Assembly (NCBI GenBank): GCA_035516175.1
Contig: DATJAO010000072.1
Coordinates: 1-56,268 of the forward strand
Direction of reading: 5' to 3'
DNA length: 56,268 nt
DNA from: DASPSR01 sp035516175
GTDB taxonomy: Bacteria > Nitrospirota > UBA9217
Part shown: in pieces, positions 8,380 through 16,048 of the stretch
Layout of the letters: each line of letters starts with the position of its first letter
Numbering within the stretch: position 1 is the first letter of the stretch
Program-made: the position numbers and the translations under genes
Notes under the pieces: model-generated
The model's input: the letters and a program-made list of their open reading frames with translations, nothing else
The model's database searches: none
Told to the model about the DNA's origin: nothing

Positions 8380-8517
8380 ATGACTCTCGTAGAAAAGCTC
8401 CAGAACCTCCCGGACTCTCCGAGAGTCTATCTTAAGGAGAACATCAAGGGGCATGTAATATGCGTCTCCCATCCCCCCGGAGAGGTTTCGGGAGGAGAGA
8501 ATCATCTGCTGCTATAG
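8380..8517 (+). pseudogene. Truncated uvrC 5' fragment (duplicate of the uvrC start)
   Basis: Eighteen bases after the uvrB stop, an ATG opens a 45-codon frame whose first 28 codons match the start of the intact uvrC at 10191. The protein begins MTLVEKLQNLPDSPRVYL against MTLQEKLQNLPNAPGVYI, and both continue to KGHVI. By eye about 62 of the first 84 bases agree. Homology stops at about 8463 and the frame ends at TAG 8515. The GIY-YIG nuclease needs more residues, so this fragment cannot be functional. Its position suggests an ancestral uvrB-uvrC junction that was broken, or a partial duplication. Confidence 0.8.
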
Positions 8518-8562
8518 CTCCGCTACTCCAACATGAGGCCGTATTTCCGACCCTTTTAAGCC

Positions 8563-8593
8563 AAAAAGAGAGGGCGTTGTTCCTGAACGCCCT
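8563..8593 (-). terminator. Rho-independent terminator of the glycine-zipper lipoprotein gene
   Basis: An 8-bp stem AGGGCGTT/AACGCCCT (8571-8578 and 8586-8593) with a 7-nt loop. On the minus strand it is followed by CTCTTTTTGG. It lies about 70 bp past the stop of the minus-strand gene ending at 8664. Confidence 0.75.
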
Positions 8594-8663
8594 TTGCAAC
8601 AGACCATTCTTGCTATCTCGCTCCCGAACGGGATACAATTCCTCGCCCCGAACCCAGCATGGC

Positions 8664-9215
8664 TTATCGTGCCGGCGCACCTGGTTGAGGCGGAGGATAG
8701 ACCGGCGATGTTTCGTTCAGAACAGGTCCGGAGAGATCCGGAGGGGGCGGGGGCGGCATCCTCCGTACATTACGTACTCTCATGCCCGGGATAACATTCC
8801 CATTTAAATACATGCACTGCTGATAGGCGATATCGTACCGTTGCTGAGCTTGCCAGCCATAGTATTCGCCGGCACTGGAACCTTGGGCAGTACCGATCAT
8901 AAGTCCTGATGCCGCTCCAATCGCCGCGCCCGTACCTGCAGCGCCTGAGGCTGCGCCGATTGCCGCTCCAAGTCCTGCCCCGATGGCCGTGCCCACCGCC
9001 GCCCCTGAGGCGGTATTCTGATTAACCGCTTCCTGAGGGCTCAAACCGATCTGCTGTCGTGCCCACTGTCTGCAGACCGCGTCATCGGCCTGGAACTGCT
9101 GAAAGGTCTTACCAGCACCTGGCAGGACCATAACGCTCGGGCCTGTCGGGAGAGTGGCGCAACCGCCCAACATGACTATCATCAGAAACGCAAAGGTGCG
9201 AAGTTTCGCATTCAT
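8664..9215 (-). CDS. Glycine-zipper lipoprotein
   Basis: A 183-residue predicted lipoprotein. Signal peptide with lipobox LGGC (Cys 19), a globular stretch with two cysteines, then a long Gly/Ala segment of repeated GxxxG units (GTAIGAGLGAAIGAASGAAG, about 75-105) typical of glycine-zipper membrane-inserting hairpins, then YYGWQAQQRYDIAYQQCMYL and a Pro-rich tail. Similar proteins are common in environmental Proteobacteria and Nitrospirota; they are thought to associate with the outer membrane, function unknown. The start at 9215 is chosen because AGGAG lies 6 nt before it; a possible ATG two codons upstream abuts the AGGAG. It follows another minus-strand envelope gene by 19 bp, so the two form an operon. 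Confidence 0.8.
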   Translation of the reverse strand: MNAKLRTFAFLMIVMLGGCATLPTGPSVMVLPGAGKTFQQFQADDAVCRQWARQQIGLSPQEAVNQNTASGAAVGTAIGAGLGAAIGAASGAAGTGAAIGAASGLMIGTAQGSSAGEYYGWQAQQRYDIAYQQCMYLNGNVIPGMRVRNVRRMPPPPPPDLSGPVLNETSPVYPPPQPGAPAR

Positions 9216-9234
9216 AAGCATCTCCTCATTCCCT

Positions 9235-9648
9235 TCATTTCGGTGGCCCCGCAGGGGGAACGACCTTCAGCCAGCCTTTGGGGCACTGTTTGACGTAAGG
9301 GTAATAGTTCTTTGAATCCGGGCAGAAATACCAGTAATACTCTTCCTCCTGCTGCGGAGTCTGCATATCGTATACCGGCTGCTGCTGCTGGATCACGACA
9401 GGCTGAGATGGATAATATGGGTAGCCATAGCCATAGCCCGGATAGCCCCACCACGGGCCCCAACCCCAACCGCCACCCCAACCCCAGCCCCAACCCCAAC
9501 CTGGTCCGATTCCCACCACAACGCGTCCGCCGCCATGGTAATATCCGCCACCATGGTAATATCCGCCACCATGTGCATATGCGGGCACAGTAATCATTAC
9601 CATCAGCACGAGGATGCTGAAAAGAATAAGATAGACTGGCTTCTTCAT
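9235..9648 (-). CDS. Secreted Gly/Tyr/Trp-rich protein with C-terminal PYVxxCPxGW motif
   Basis: A 137-residue exported protein. A signal peptide ends at AYA (about residue 25). It is followed by HGGGYY repeats (two copies of GGGYYHGGGYYH-type), a Gly-Trp repeat region (GWGWGWGWGGGWGWG), a Tyr/Pro stretch, a poly-Gln patch, and a conserved end YYWYFCPDSKNYYPYVKQCP followed by KGW. The C-terminal block with two Cys recurs in many small exported proteins of unknown function. GGGGTGAG precedes the ATG. First gene of a two-gene minus-strand unit lying between the uvrC fragment and uvrC. Confidence 0.75.
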   Translation of the reverse strand: MKKPVYLILFSILVLMVMITVPAYAHGGGYYHGGGYYHGGGRVVVGIGPGWGWGWGWGGGWGWGPWWGYPGYGYGYPYYPSQPVVIQQQQPVYDMQTPQQEEEYYWYFCPDSKNYYPYVKQCPKGWLKVVPPAGPPK

Positions 9649-10190
9649 TTATCTCACCCCTTTGTATTAAAGTAGATATTACTCCACATCGCGCCACTCC
9701 ACGTGTCTACCGCGCATTGCTTCCCGCTGAAAACTGCTCCCTTAGTATAGGCATTCCCTTATATTTTAGACCTCTAGCGGGGCAAAAGGTTGAATAAAGA
9801 GCTATGCGGAAAAACCATGCCCTCTTTCATACTTTTTAATCCTTCGCTCTCACAGCGCCTTGTTTCTCGAGCTTGGTCAAAGCACCGTCCCGAAGGGCAA
9901 TCCTGTCGATCATTACGCGTTAAGGAATGGACTTTGCCCGTTCAAAGTGAACAATGCCAGCACCCTTCGGCAGTCTCCAACAATTCATCACTTATATATA
10001 TATTATACCGCCATTCTTAAGAGTAATACAAATCAAATGTCCTTTTGGCCACACAGGGAGTTATCGTGTGCGACCGACGTGGGGGAATGGCTATTAAATA
10101 CTGCAATAAGGAGGAGATTTGCGTCATTGATCTTTGGATCCAGAATAACCGGTGTCCTTCCCGTCTGATCCATGGTACAATGGTCGTACA
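9649..10190. other. Intergenic region before uvrC, no supported gene
   Basis: About 540 bp. It must hold the promoter of the minus-strand pair and that of uvrC. An AT-rich step TATATATATATTATA lies at about 9993-10007. A 102-codon plus-strand frame (9860-10168) has no ribosome binding site and an unlikely composition, so I do not call it. Confidence 0.5.
10176..10181 (+). promoter_or_regulatory. Likely extended -10 box of uvrC
   Basis: TGGTACAAT places a TACAAT -10 box 9 bases before the uvrC ATG (10191), predicting a leader of only about 3 nt. No good -35 is seen; the extended TG fits a -35-independent promoter. Confidence 0.4.
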
Positions 10191-12065
10191 ATGACTCTCC
10201 AAGAAAAACTCCAGAACCTCCCGAATGCGCCGGGCGTCTATATCATGAAAGACGCGAAGGGACATGTGATCTACATCGGCAAGGCTGTGTCCCTCTGGAA
10301 CCGGGTGCGTTCCTATTTTCAGAAGGGATCCAAGGGCGAGAAGACCGAGATCATGGTCCGCCAGATCGCGGACCTTGAGACAATCGTAACCCATACTGAG
10401 CTCGAAGCCCTGGCCCTGGAATCGAACCTCATCAAGAAACACCGCCCCCGCTATAACGTCATCCTCCGTGACGACAAGAACTATCCCTACCTTCGATTCG
10501 ACATAAAATCCGAATATCCGCGCCTTGAAGTGGTGCGCAGACTCAAGAAGGACGGTGCGCTCTACTTCGGACCCTACGTTCCGGCCGGAGGCATGTGGGA
10601 GACACTGGCGCTCATACGCAGGACGTTCCCGCTTGCCTCATGCAAGAAAGAGCTGGGTAAGAAGCCAGAACGGGCCTGCGTCCAGTTCCAGATCGGACGA
10701 TGCATGGGGCCATGCACCGGCGATGTGGACAAGGCCGCGTATCAAGATATCGTATTACAAGTACGGCTGTTTCTCGAGGGAAAGAACCGCGACCTCCTCG
10801 ATACGCTGAAGCATCGAATGGAGGAGTCTTCAGAGAAGATGGAGTATGAGCGCGCTGCGGAACTGCGGGACCGTATCGCGAAGATCGAAGGAGCATTCGA
10901 GAAGCAGAAGATCATCTCCCCAGGGTTCGAGAACCAGGATGTTATCGGCATGGTATCTGAGGCTGGCAGGGCGGACATCCAGGTGCTCTTTATCCGGAAC
11001 GGCATGCTTCTCGGACGAAAGGACTTTTACCTCGATGACGTGCGAGGGATGACGGAGGAGGATATCCTCGCAGAATTTCTGCACCAGTTCTACGCCAAGG
11101 AAATGATCATCCCCTCCGAAGTGCTGCTGCCCGTTGATGTTCCCGACCGCGAGGTCTTCGAAACCTGGCTCACGGAAAAGCGGGGTGCAAAGGTCGAGGT
11201 GCCGGTGCCGCAGCGCGGGAGAAAGCGTGAGCTGGTGCAGATGGCATCTGACAACGCAAACCAGTCGCTCCGCGAGCACCTGCTCTCGCGCAAGAGCAAA
11301 GAGCGCATCCTTCTGAGGCTCCAGGAAGAACTGGGACTCAGGAACCTTCCGCGCAGGATCGAGGCGTTCGATATCTCGACCATACAGGGTACTGAATCGG
11401 TGGCAAGCATGGTATCGTTCGAGAACAACCTGCCGGACAAGAGAAATTATAAGAAGTTCAAGATACACTCTGTCGAAGGACAGGACGATTTTGCGAGTAT
11501 GGCGGAAGTGATTAGACGAAGATACACGAAATCGAAGCAAGACGGCATTCTGCCGGACTTGATCCTGATCGATGGTGGCAAGGGCCAGCTCAATGCTGCT
11601 CTTGATGTTCTCAAGGAACTCGGCATCGAAGGGCCTGATGTCGCCGGATTGGCAAAAGCACGGAGTGGGGAGGAGGGTACAGAAAAAGAGTTCGAAAGGA
11701 TTTTTCTTCCCGGAGTGGAAGAACCGATCATTCTTGACCCGACGAGCGCGACCACACACCTGGTCGCACGTGTACGCGACGAAGCGCATCGGTTCGCGAT
11801 CACGTATCACCGGAAACTTCGGGAGAAGCGGGCGGTGCGTTCCGAGTTGGACGATATCCCCGGCATCGGCGAGACGAGAAAGAAGGCGCTGCTCCGGCAT
11901 TTCGGCAGCGTAGAAAAGATCAAACAGGCGACCGTGGGAGACCTGGCAGGGGTAAAAGGGATGTCGAAGAAGGCGGCTGAAGAAATCTCAGAATTTTATA
12001 AAAAGAGGCTGGTAGAACAAGGACAAAGGCATGTTGCCGGAGAGGACGCAGAGGGAAAACCGTAG
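10191..12065 (+). CDS. uvrC: Excinuclease ABC subunit C
   Basis: A 624-residue UvrC, the dual-incision nuclease of nucleotide excision repair. Domains: GIY-YIG (about 12-90; GVYIMKDAKGHVIYIGKA), a Cys-rich region (ACVQFQIGRCMGPCTG), the UVR motif (about 205-240; MEYERAAELRDRIAKIE) that contacts UvrB, the RNase H-like nuclease half (FDISTIQGTESVASMVSF, LILIDGGKGQL, HRFAITYHRK), and C-terminal helix-hairpin-helix motifs (LDDIPGIGETRKKALLRHFG). ATG 10191 is chosen over an in-frame ATG 39 bp upstream because the family begins close to the GIY-YIG domain. The last codons run into a dispersed repeat (CGGAGAGGA CGCAGAGGG, 12038-12055). Confidence 0.97.
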   Translation: MTLQEKLQNLPNAPGVYIMKDAKGHVIYIGKAVSLWNRVRSYFQKGSKGEKTEIMVRQIADLETIVTHTELEALALESNLIKKHRPRYNVILRDDKNYPYLRFDIKSEYPRLEVVRRLKKDGALYFGPYVPAGGMWETLALIRRTFPLASCKKELGKKPERACVQFQIGRCMGPCTGDVDKAAYQDIVLQVRLFLEGKNRDLLDTLKHRMEESSEKMEYERAAELRDRIAKIEGAFEKQKIISPGFENQDVIGMVSEAGRADIQVLFIRNGMLLGRKDFYLDDVRGMTEEDILAEFLHQFYAKEMIIPSEVLLPVDVPDREVFETWLTEKRGAKVEVPVPQRGRKRELVQMASDNANQSLREHLLSRKSKERILLRLQEELGLRNLPRRIEAFDISTIQGTESVASMVSFENNLPDKRNYKKFKIHSVEGQDDFASMAEVIRRRYTKSKQDGILPDLILIDGGKGQLNAALDVLKELGIEGPDVAGLAKARSGEEGTEKEFERIFLPGVEEPIILDPTSATTHLVARVRDEAHRFAITYHRKLREKRAVRSELDDIPGIGETRKKALLRHFGSVEKIKQATVGDLAGVKGMSKKAAEEISEFYKKRLVEQGQRHVAGEDAEGKP

Positions 12066-12235
12066 GAGCATTTTGGACGTGGATAAAAACGGAAAAAATT
12101 AATGCATGAGGAAACAAGACCGGGATGCAATACAAGTTCACTTACGAAGGCCTAAATCTCAATTTATCTGCGTTTAGCTGCGAAGATCTGCGTCCAACGA
12201 AGATTTTGTTTCCCTCTGCGGCCTCAGCGGTGAAA
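12038..12235. repeat. 9-bp-period repeats around the uvrC 3' end, opposite orientations
   Basis: CGGAGAGGA CGCAGAGGG (12038-12055) overlaps the last uvrC codons. In the following intergenic stretch, ATCTGCGTTTAGCTGCG (12166-12182) and CCCTCTGCGGCCTCAGCGGTG (about 12213-12233) occur in reverse orientation; the latter reads CGCTGAGGC CGCAGAGGG on the minus strand. The two ends could pair imperfectly. No gene is seen between 12066 and 12303. Confidence 0.55.
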
Positions 12236-12303
12236 AAAACCATTGATTCACATTATGTGGTGTCCATCTGTGCTTATTGGTGGTTTCATAAAAAGGAGCC
12301 TTC

Positions 12304-13119
12304 ATGACGAACGAACAATGGTTGGAAATATTCAAACATATCGGCAAGAAAATGCGCGAGGGACTGGCTGTAGTCCTCAACAGGGAAGGCGGAACGGTGC
12401 CTTTGGGCACAGGGGCTGGCGGGGACAAGACCTTCCCTGTGGATAAGTGGGCCGAGGACATCATCATCGCGGCGCTTGTGCAGGCGCAGCGGGAAGGCGA
12501 GGCCTTTACGCTCATCTCCGAGGAGCTCGGCGTCAGAAAGTTCGGTGAGGGGGACAAGATCGTGCTCGTCGATCCCATCGACGGGAGCAACAATGCAAAG
12601 AGCGGGATCCCGTTCTTCTCCACGTCGCTGGCGCTTCTGAACGGGGACACCCTGGACAAGCTCGCCGTGGGCTACGTCATGAACCTTGCAGTAGGAGACG
12701 AGTTCTGGGCGATACGGGGTAACGGAGCATACAAGAACGGGACGAGGATCAGAACATCGGCCACGCAAGGCATTACGATCGTTGCGTACGAGGCATCGTC
12801 GCCGGCGACTGATCTTCCTCGGATCATGCCGCTGATTGTACAGGCGAAGCGCACACGATGTTTTGGGTCCACGGCTCTCGATCTTTCGTATCTTGCTTCG
12901 GGCGCCCTCAGCGTTTTTGCTACGGCAACGGCCTCACGCGCCTTCGACTATGCAGCGGGGATGCTGATTCTCGAGGAAGCGGACGGAGTGATCACCGACA
13001 TCGAGGGAACAGTGCTCGACCATATTGCCGTGGGATTGAGCCGGACTGTGCCGCTGCTTGCGAGCAAGAATGACTCCACGCACGTGATGGCGCTGAACCT
13101 GCTTTCCGCCCAGCGATGA
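12304..13119 (+). CDS. Inositol monophosphatase/FBPase-family phosphatase
   Basis: A 271-residue member of the lithium-sensitive Mg-dependent phosphatase superfamily. Seen: an SEE motif (about 74-76; LISEELG) and the metal-binding signature LVDPIDGSNN (about 88-97), the GxGAYKNG strand (IRGNGAYKNGTRIR), and a C-terminal FDYAAGMLILEEADGVITD motif that corresponds to the second signature. These fit inositol-1-phosphatase, fructose-bisphosphatase or PAP phosphatase; the exact substrate cannot be told by eye. AAAAGGAG lies just before ATG 12304. It stands alone between uvrC and mglA. Confidence 0.8.
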   Translation: MTNEQWLEIFKHIGKKMREGLAVVLNREGGTVPLGTGAGGDKTFPVDKWAEDIIIAALVQAQREGEAFTLISEELGVRKFGEGDKIVLVDPIDGSNNAKSGIPFFSTSLALLNGDTLDKLAVGYVMNLAVGDEFWAIRGNGAYKNGTRIRTSATQGITIVAYEASSPATDLPRIMPLIVQAKRTRCFGSTALDLSYLASGALSVFATATASRAFDYAAGMLILEEADGVITDIEGTVLDHIAVGLSRTVPLLASKNDSTHVMALNLLSAQR

Positions 13120-13138
13120 TGAATAAGGTGCCGCAGTA

Positions 13139-13167
13139 TTGACATACCATTCTTTTTATGTAATTAT
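13139..13167 (+). promoter_or_regulatory. Promoter of mglA, leaderless
   Basis: TTGACA (13139-13144), then TAATTAT (13161-13167) with a 16- to 17-bp spacer. The mglA ATG at 13173 coincides with the expected +1, and there is no Shine-Dalgarno sequence, so a leaderless mRNA is likely. Confidence 0.65.
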
Positions 13168-13172
13168 GACCT

Positions 13173-14096
13173 ATGGCATTAGTGAACCACACCACGCGAG
13201 AAATCAACGCGAAGATCGTATATTACGGCCCAGGCCTTTGCGGGAAGACTACGAACATCCATCTGATCTATCACCGTATCGCTCCCAATCAACGGGGCAA
13301 GCTGATCTCGCTCGCAACCGAGACTGACCGGACGCTGTTCTTCGATTTTCTTCCCGTGGAACTCGGGACTATAAAAAACTACCGGGTGCGGTTCCATCTC
13401 TACACCGTGCCCGGCCAGGTATTCTACAACGCCACGCGCAAGCTTGTGCTCAAGGGTGCGGATGGCGTAATCTTCGTGGCGGACTCGCAGCGTGCCATGA
13501 TGGACGCGAACCTCGAAAGCCTGGCGAATCTCCGCGACAATTTCGCAGAAATGGGCATTGACCTGAGCAGCTTCCCCATGGTGATCCAGTACAACAAGCG
13601 CGACCTGCCCGATATCATGTCCATTGATGAAATGAACGAGGCCCTGAACCCGCGCAATGTCCCGTTCTACGAGGCGATTGCGACAACGGGCGACGGCGTG
13701 CTCAAGACCTTCACTGCCGTGTCCAAGGCCGTGCTTCAAGACATGCAGAGATCCCCTGAACGCCACAACTTTACGCTCGGCGACATTATCGGTAAAGGAG
13801 AAAAAAGGACGTATCCGCCGAAGGAGCACTCGAAAGAACGGCTTTCCGATGAACCCTCGATGCCCGGCGCGCCCATGGCAGCGGCTAAACCCGAGATGGC
13901 CGCCCTCGAAGAGGCCGTGGATGCCGGGATGAAGGTGAATCTCGGAAAACCGTTCATGGAAGACCGGCAGATCATCCTTCCTTTCGATGTCCTGACCATG
14001 GACCGGCAAGACCAGTTCCAGCTCCGCGTTGCTATCGATATGGAATCACCGATGTCTAAGCGGTTCAAGGTAGTCGTTAAAAATTTTAAGAAATGA
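13173..14096 (+). CDS. mglA: MglA-type Ras-like GTPase with C-terminal extension
   Basis: A 307-residue protein whose first 195 residues are closely like Myxococcus MglA, the polarity GTPase that controls gliding and twitching motility. Seen: P-loop GPGLCGKTTN (about 19-28), the switch region LISLATETDRTLFFDFLP, TVPGQVFYN (DxxG-equivalent with Pro and Gln), and the NKRD base-recognition motif (VIQYNKRDLPD). Residues about 196-307 are extra: a charged Pro-rich linker and a predicted beta-rich module ending in LPFDVLTMDRQDQFQLRVAID and a basic tail. Canonical MglA lacks this. No MglB roadblock partner lies nearby. The short distance to its promoter suggests a leaderless transcript. Confidence 0.9.
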   Translation: MALVNHTTREINAKIVYYGPGLCGKTTNIHLIYHRIAPNQRGKLISLATETDRTLFFDFLPVELGTIKNYRVRFHLYTVPGQVFYNATRKLVLKGADGVIFVADSQRAMMDANLESLANLRDNFAEMGIDLSSFPMVIQYNKRDLPDIMSIDEMNEALNPRNVPFYEAIATTGDGVLKTFTAVSKAVLQDMQRSPERHNFTLGDIIGKGEKRTYPPKEHSKERLSDEPSMPGAPMAAAKPEMAALEEAVDAGMKVNLGKPFMEDRQIILPFDVLTMDRQDQFQLRVAIDMESPMSKRFKVVVKNFKK

Positions 14097-14204
14097 TCAG
14101 TTGATACTGAAGAAGCGGATTTATTAGGACCGATGCAGCAGAGGGGCCGATAGCATAGAAAATCAGTATCACCTGTTTCCGGAGCCCCTTGCTGTGAGGT
14201 AACT

Positions 14205-14894
14205 ATGTCAAAGGTAACAGCACTTATACCTGCCGCTGGCATGGGCAGGAGGATGGGAAAGGCCGTGGCAAAGCAGTTCCTGCCGCTCGGTGACATGCCT
14301 ATGCTGGCGCACACGCTCTTGATGTTCCAGCGCGCGTCAGAGATCGATGAGATCATACCGATCCTCTCGAAGGAAGACATGGAGATCTGCCTTAAGGAAA
14401 TCATCGAACAGTACCATATCACCAAGGTAAAGACCCTGGTCGTGGGAGGCAAGGAACGGCAGGATTCCGTGCAGAACGGACTACAAAAGCTTGAGAAGGA
14501 CGCGTCGGTCGTGCTCATTCACGACGGGGTGAGGCCCTTCGTCACGCACGATATGATTAAAGATACTGTTGATCATGCCAAGAAGGGAGAGTGCGTTGCC
14601 GTCGGCGTGCCGCTCAAGGACACAGTAAAAGAGGTAAATGAGAAGGGCCTGGTCGTCCATACGCTGGAGCGGAGCAGGCTCTGGGCCATACAGACCCCCC
14701 AGGCGTTCCCGGTTAAGATCCTCAGACGTGCTTACGAAGATTCGTACAAGCAGAACCTCTATGGGACGGATGATGCCACGCTCGTCGAGCGGGCAGGCGG
14801 CAAGGTCCGCGTGATCATGGGAAGCTACGACAACATCAAAATTACCACGCCCGAGGACCTCCTCCTGGCGGAAGAGATCCTCAAGAGAAGGTAG
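14205..14894 (+). CDS. ispD: 2-C-methyl-D-erythritol 4-phosphate cytidylyltransferase
   Basis: A 229-residue IspD, third step of the MEP isoprenoid pathway: it joins MEP to CTP to give CDP-ME. Seen: the nucleotide-binding N-terminus IPAAGMGRRMG with the downstream Lys (KAVAKQFLPLGD), the GGKERQDSVQNGL segment, LIHDGVRPF with its catalytic and metal-binding Asp, and the C-terminal ITTPEDLLLAEEIL. Length is typical. GAGGTAACT precedes ATG 14205. One base separates its stop from ispF, so the two enzymes are translationally coupled. Confidence 0.96.
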   Translation: MSKVTALIPAAGMGRRMGKAVAKQFLPLGDMPMLAHTLLMFQRASEIDEIIPILSKEDMEICLKEIIEQYHITKVKTLVVGGKERQDSVQNGLQKLEKDASVVLIHDGVRPFVTHDMIKDTVDHAKKGECVAVGVPLKDTVKEVNEKGLVVHTLERSRLWAIQTPQAFPVKILRRAYEDSYKQNLYGTDDATLVERAGGKVRVIMGSYDNIKITTPEDLLLAEEILKRR

Positions 14895-14895
14895 C

Positions 14896-15372
14896 ATGAG
14901 AATCGGCACGGGTTACGATGTACACCGCCTCGTTGAAGGAAGGAAGCTTATGATCGGCGGCGTTGATATCCCCTCCGATAGGGGACTGCTTGGCCACTCC
15001 GACGCGGACGTTCTCCTACATGCGATCTGCGACGCGCTGCTCGGTGCTGCCGGGCTCGGCGACATCGGCCGGCATTTCCCGGACACGGCGCCTAAGTACA
15101 AGGGAATATCGAGCCTCTCCCTGCTTGCCGAGGTGAATCGGCTGCTGACCGAGGGAGGTTTTCGCGTGAACAACATAGACGCCACAATCGTGGCGGAGCG
15201 GCCGAAAATGGCAGCCTATATCCCGGCAATGGTCGCGAACATCGCATCGACGGTCATGACGGACCGGTCTGCGGTCAATGTCAAGGCCACGACTACCGAG
15301 GGGCTCGGGTTCGCTGGCAGGGGCGAAGGAATTGCGGCATACGCCGTCTGCACTATCGAGCATTCAGCATGA
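14896..15372 (+). CDS. ispF: 2-C-methyl-D-erythritol 2,4-cyclodiphosphate synthase
   Basis: A 158-residue IspF, the trimeric Zn enzyme that cyclises CDP-ME 2-phosphate in the MEP pathway. Seen: GTGYDVHRL (metal-binding Asp and His), GLLGHSDADVLLHAICDALLGAAGLGDIGRHFPDT, and the C-terminal VKATTTEGLGFAGRGEGIAAYA. It starts one base after the ispD stop. ispDF pairs are common; the intermediate step (ispE) is not in the window. Confidence 0.97.
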   Translation: MRIGTGYDVHRLVEGRKLMIGGVDIPSDRGLLGHSDADVLLHAICDALLGAAGLGDIGRHFPDTAPKYKGISSLSLLAEVNRLLTEGGFRVNNIDATIVAERPKMAAYIPAMVANIASTVMTDRSAVNVKATTTEGLGFAGRGEGIAAYAVCTIEHSA

Positions 15373-15407
15373 GCGGTTGCATCGGAACGTGCCAGAGGAG
15401 GTGGAAC

Positions 15408-15977
15408 GTGCGTTACGCTTTCATCATGGTTATCCTTGCGGCCGCGGTCTTCTCCATCGGTGTACAGACAGGGGCACAGGAGGGAAGCAACGAGCGGAAA
15501 AGCTACCTCTATCAGTGGACGGACGACAGTGGTGGTGTTCACATTACGGATGGGTTGGGAAACGTGCCCGAGCAATACCGTCCGAAAGCCCGAAAAATAG
15601 AGGAGTCGCGGAAGAATGAGGCCGGGCAGGGTCAGCAGACCCAGAACGTAACGGGCGGAACTGCAGGGCCGGGGAGTGAAGATGAAACAGAGGAAAGCGG
15701 GAAGGCAGAATGGCAGGACCGTATCCGGGAGTGGAAGACCCGTCTCAACAATGCGGAGAAGCGCTACCGGGAGCTTGACCAGCAGCGTACGGAGCTGCTC
15801 ATGAGCTCGGGCGGACCCGCATACGGCCCGAGCGAGAACAAGGTCAAAGCAGAGCAGATTGAGCAACAGATGAAGGAAGTGCAGAAGCAAATCGATGAGG
15901 CCCGGAACATGCTCAATGTCGTTATCCCGGAAGACGCCCGTAAGGCAGGAGTGCCTCCCGGGTGGCTCAGGGAGTAG
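15408..15977 (+). CDS. DUF4124-domain exported protein
   Basis: A 189-residue protein with a signal peptide (MRYAFIMVILAAAVFSIG, cleavage near residue 25), a DUF4124 domain (about 30-65; YLYQWTDDSGGVHITDGLGN) and a charged helical C-terminal part (about 100-165) with coiled-coil character (WKTRLNNAEKRYRELDQQR, KAEQIEQQMKEVQKQIDEAR). DUF4124 proteins are periplasmic and uncharacterised. GTG 15408 is preferred, since GAGGAGG precedes it and it opens directly into the signal peptide; an upstream ATG at 15369 would overlap ispF and place 13 charged residues in front. Confidence 0.75.
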   Translation: MRYAFIMVILAAAVFSIGVQTGAQEGSNERKSYLYQWTDDSGGVHITDGLGNVPEQYRPKARKIEESRKNEAGQGQQTQNVTGGTAGPGSEDETEESGKAEWQDRIREWKTRLNNAEKRYRELDQQRTELLMSSGGPAYGPSENKVKAEQIEQQMKEVQKQIDEARNMLNVVIPEDARKAGVPPGWLRE

Positions 15978-16048
15978 GGATAGCGATTACCGAATAGAAA
16001 TCAACAAAACTAAGCTACGCTTTTAATCCGCAATCCGAAAATGACAAG

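Noticed and set aside
9860..10168. 102-codon plus-strand frame upstream of uvrC
   Set aside because: Composition and lack of a start signal do not support a gene; it ends within the uvrC promoter region.
10830..11900. 356-codon minus-strand frame opposite uvrC
   Set aside because: Antisense shadow of conserved uvrC codons; no family resemblance and no start signal.
12128..12307. Short frames in the uvrC-phosphatase gap considered as a gene
   Set aside because: The sequence is made of the degenerate intergenic repeats; frames have no start signal.
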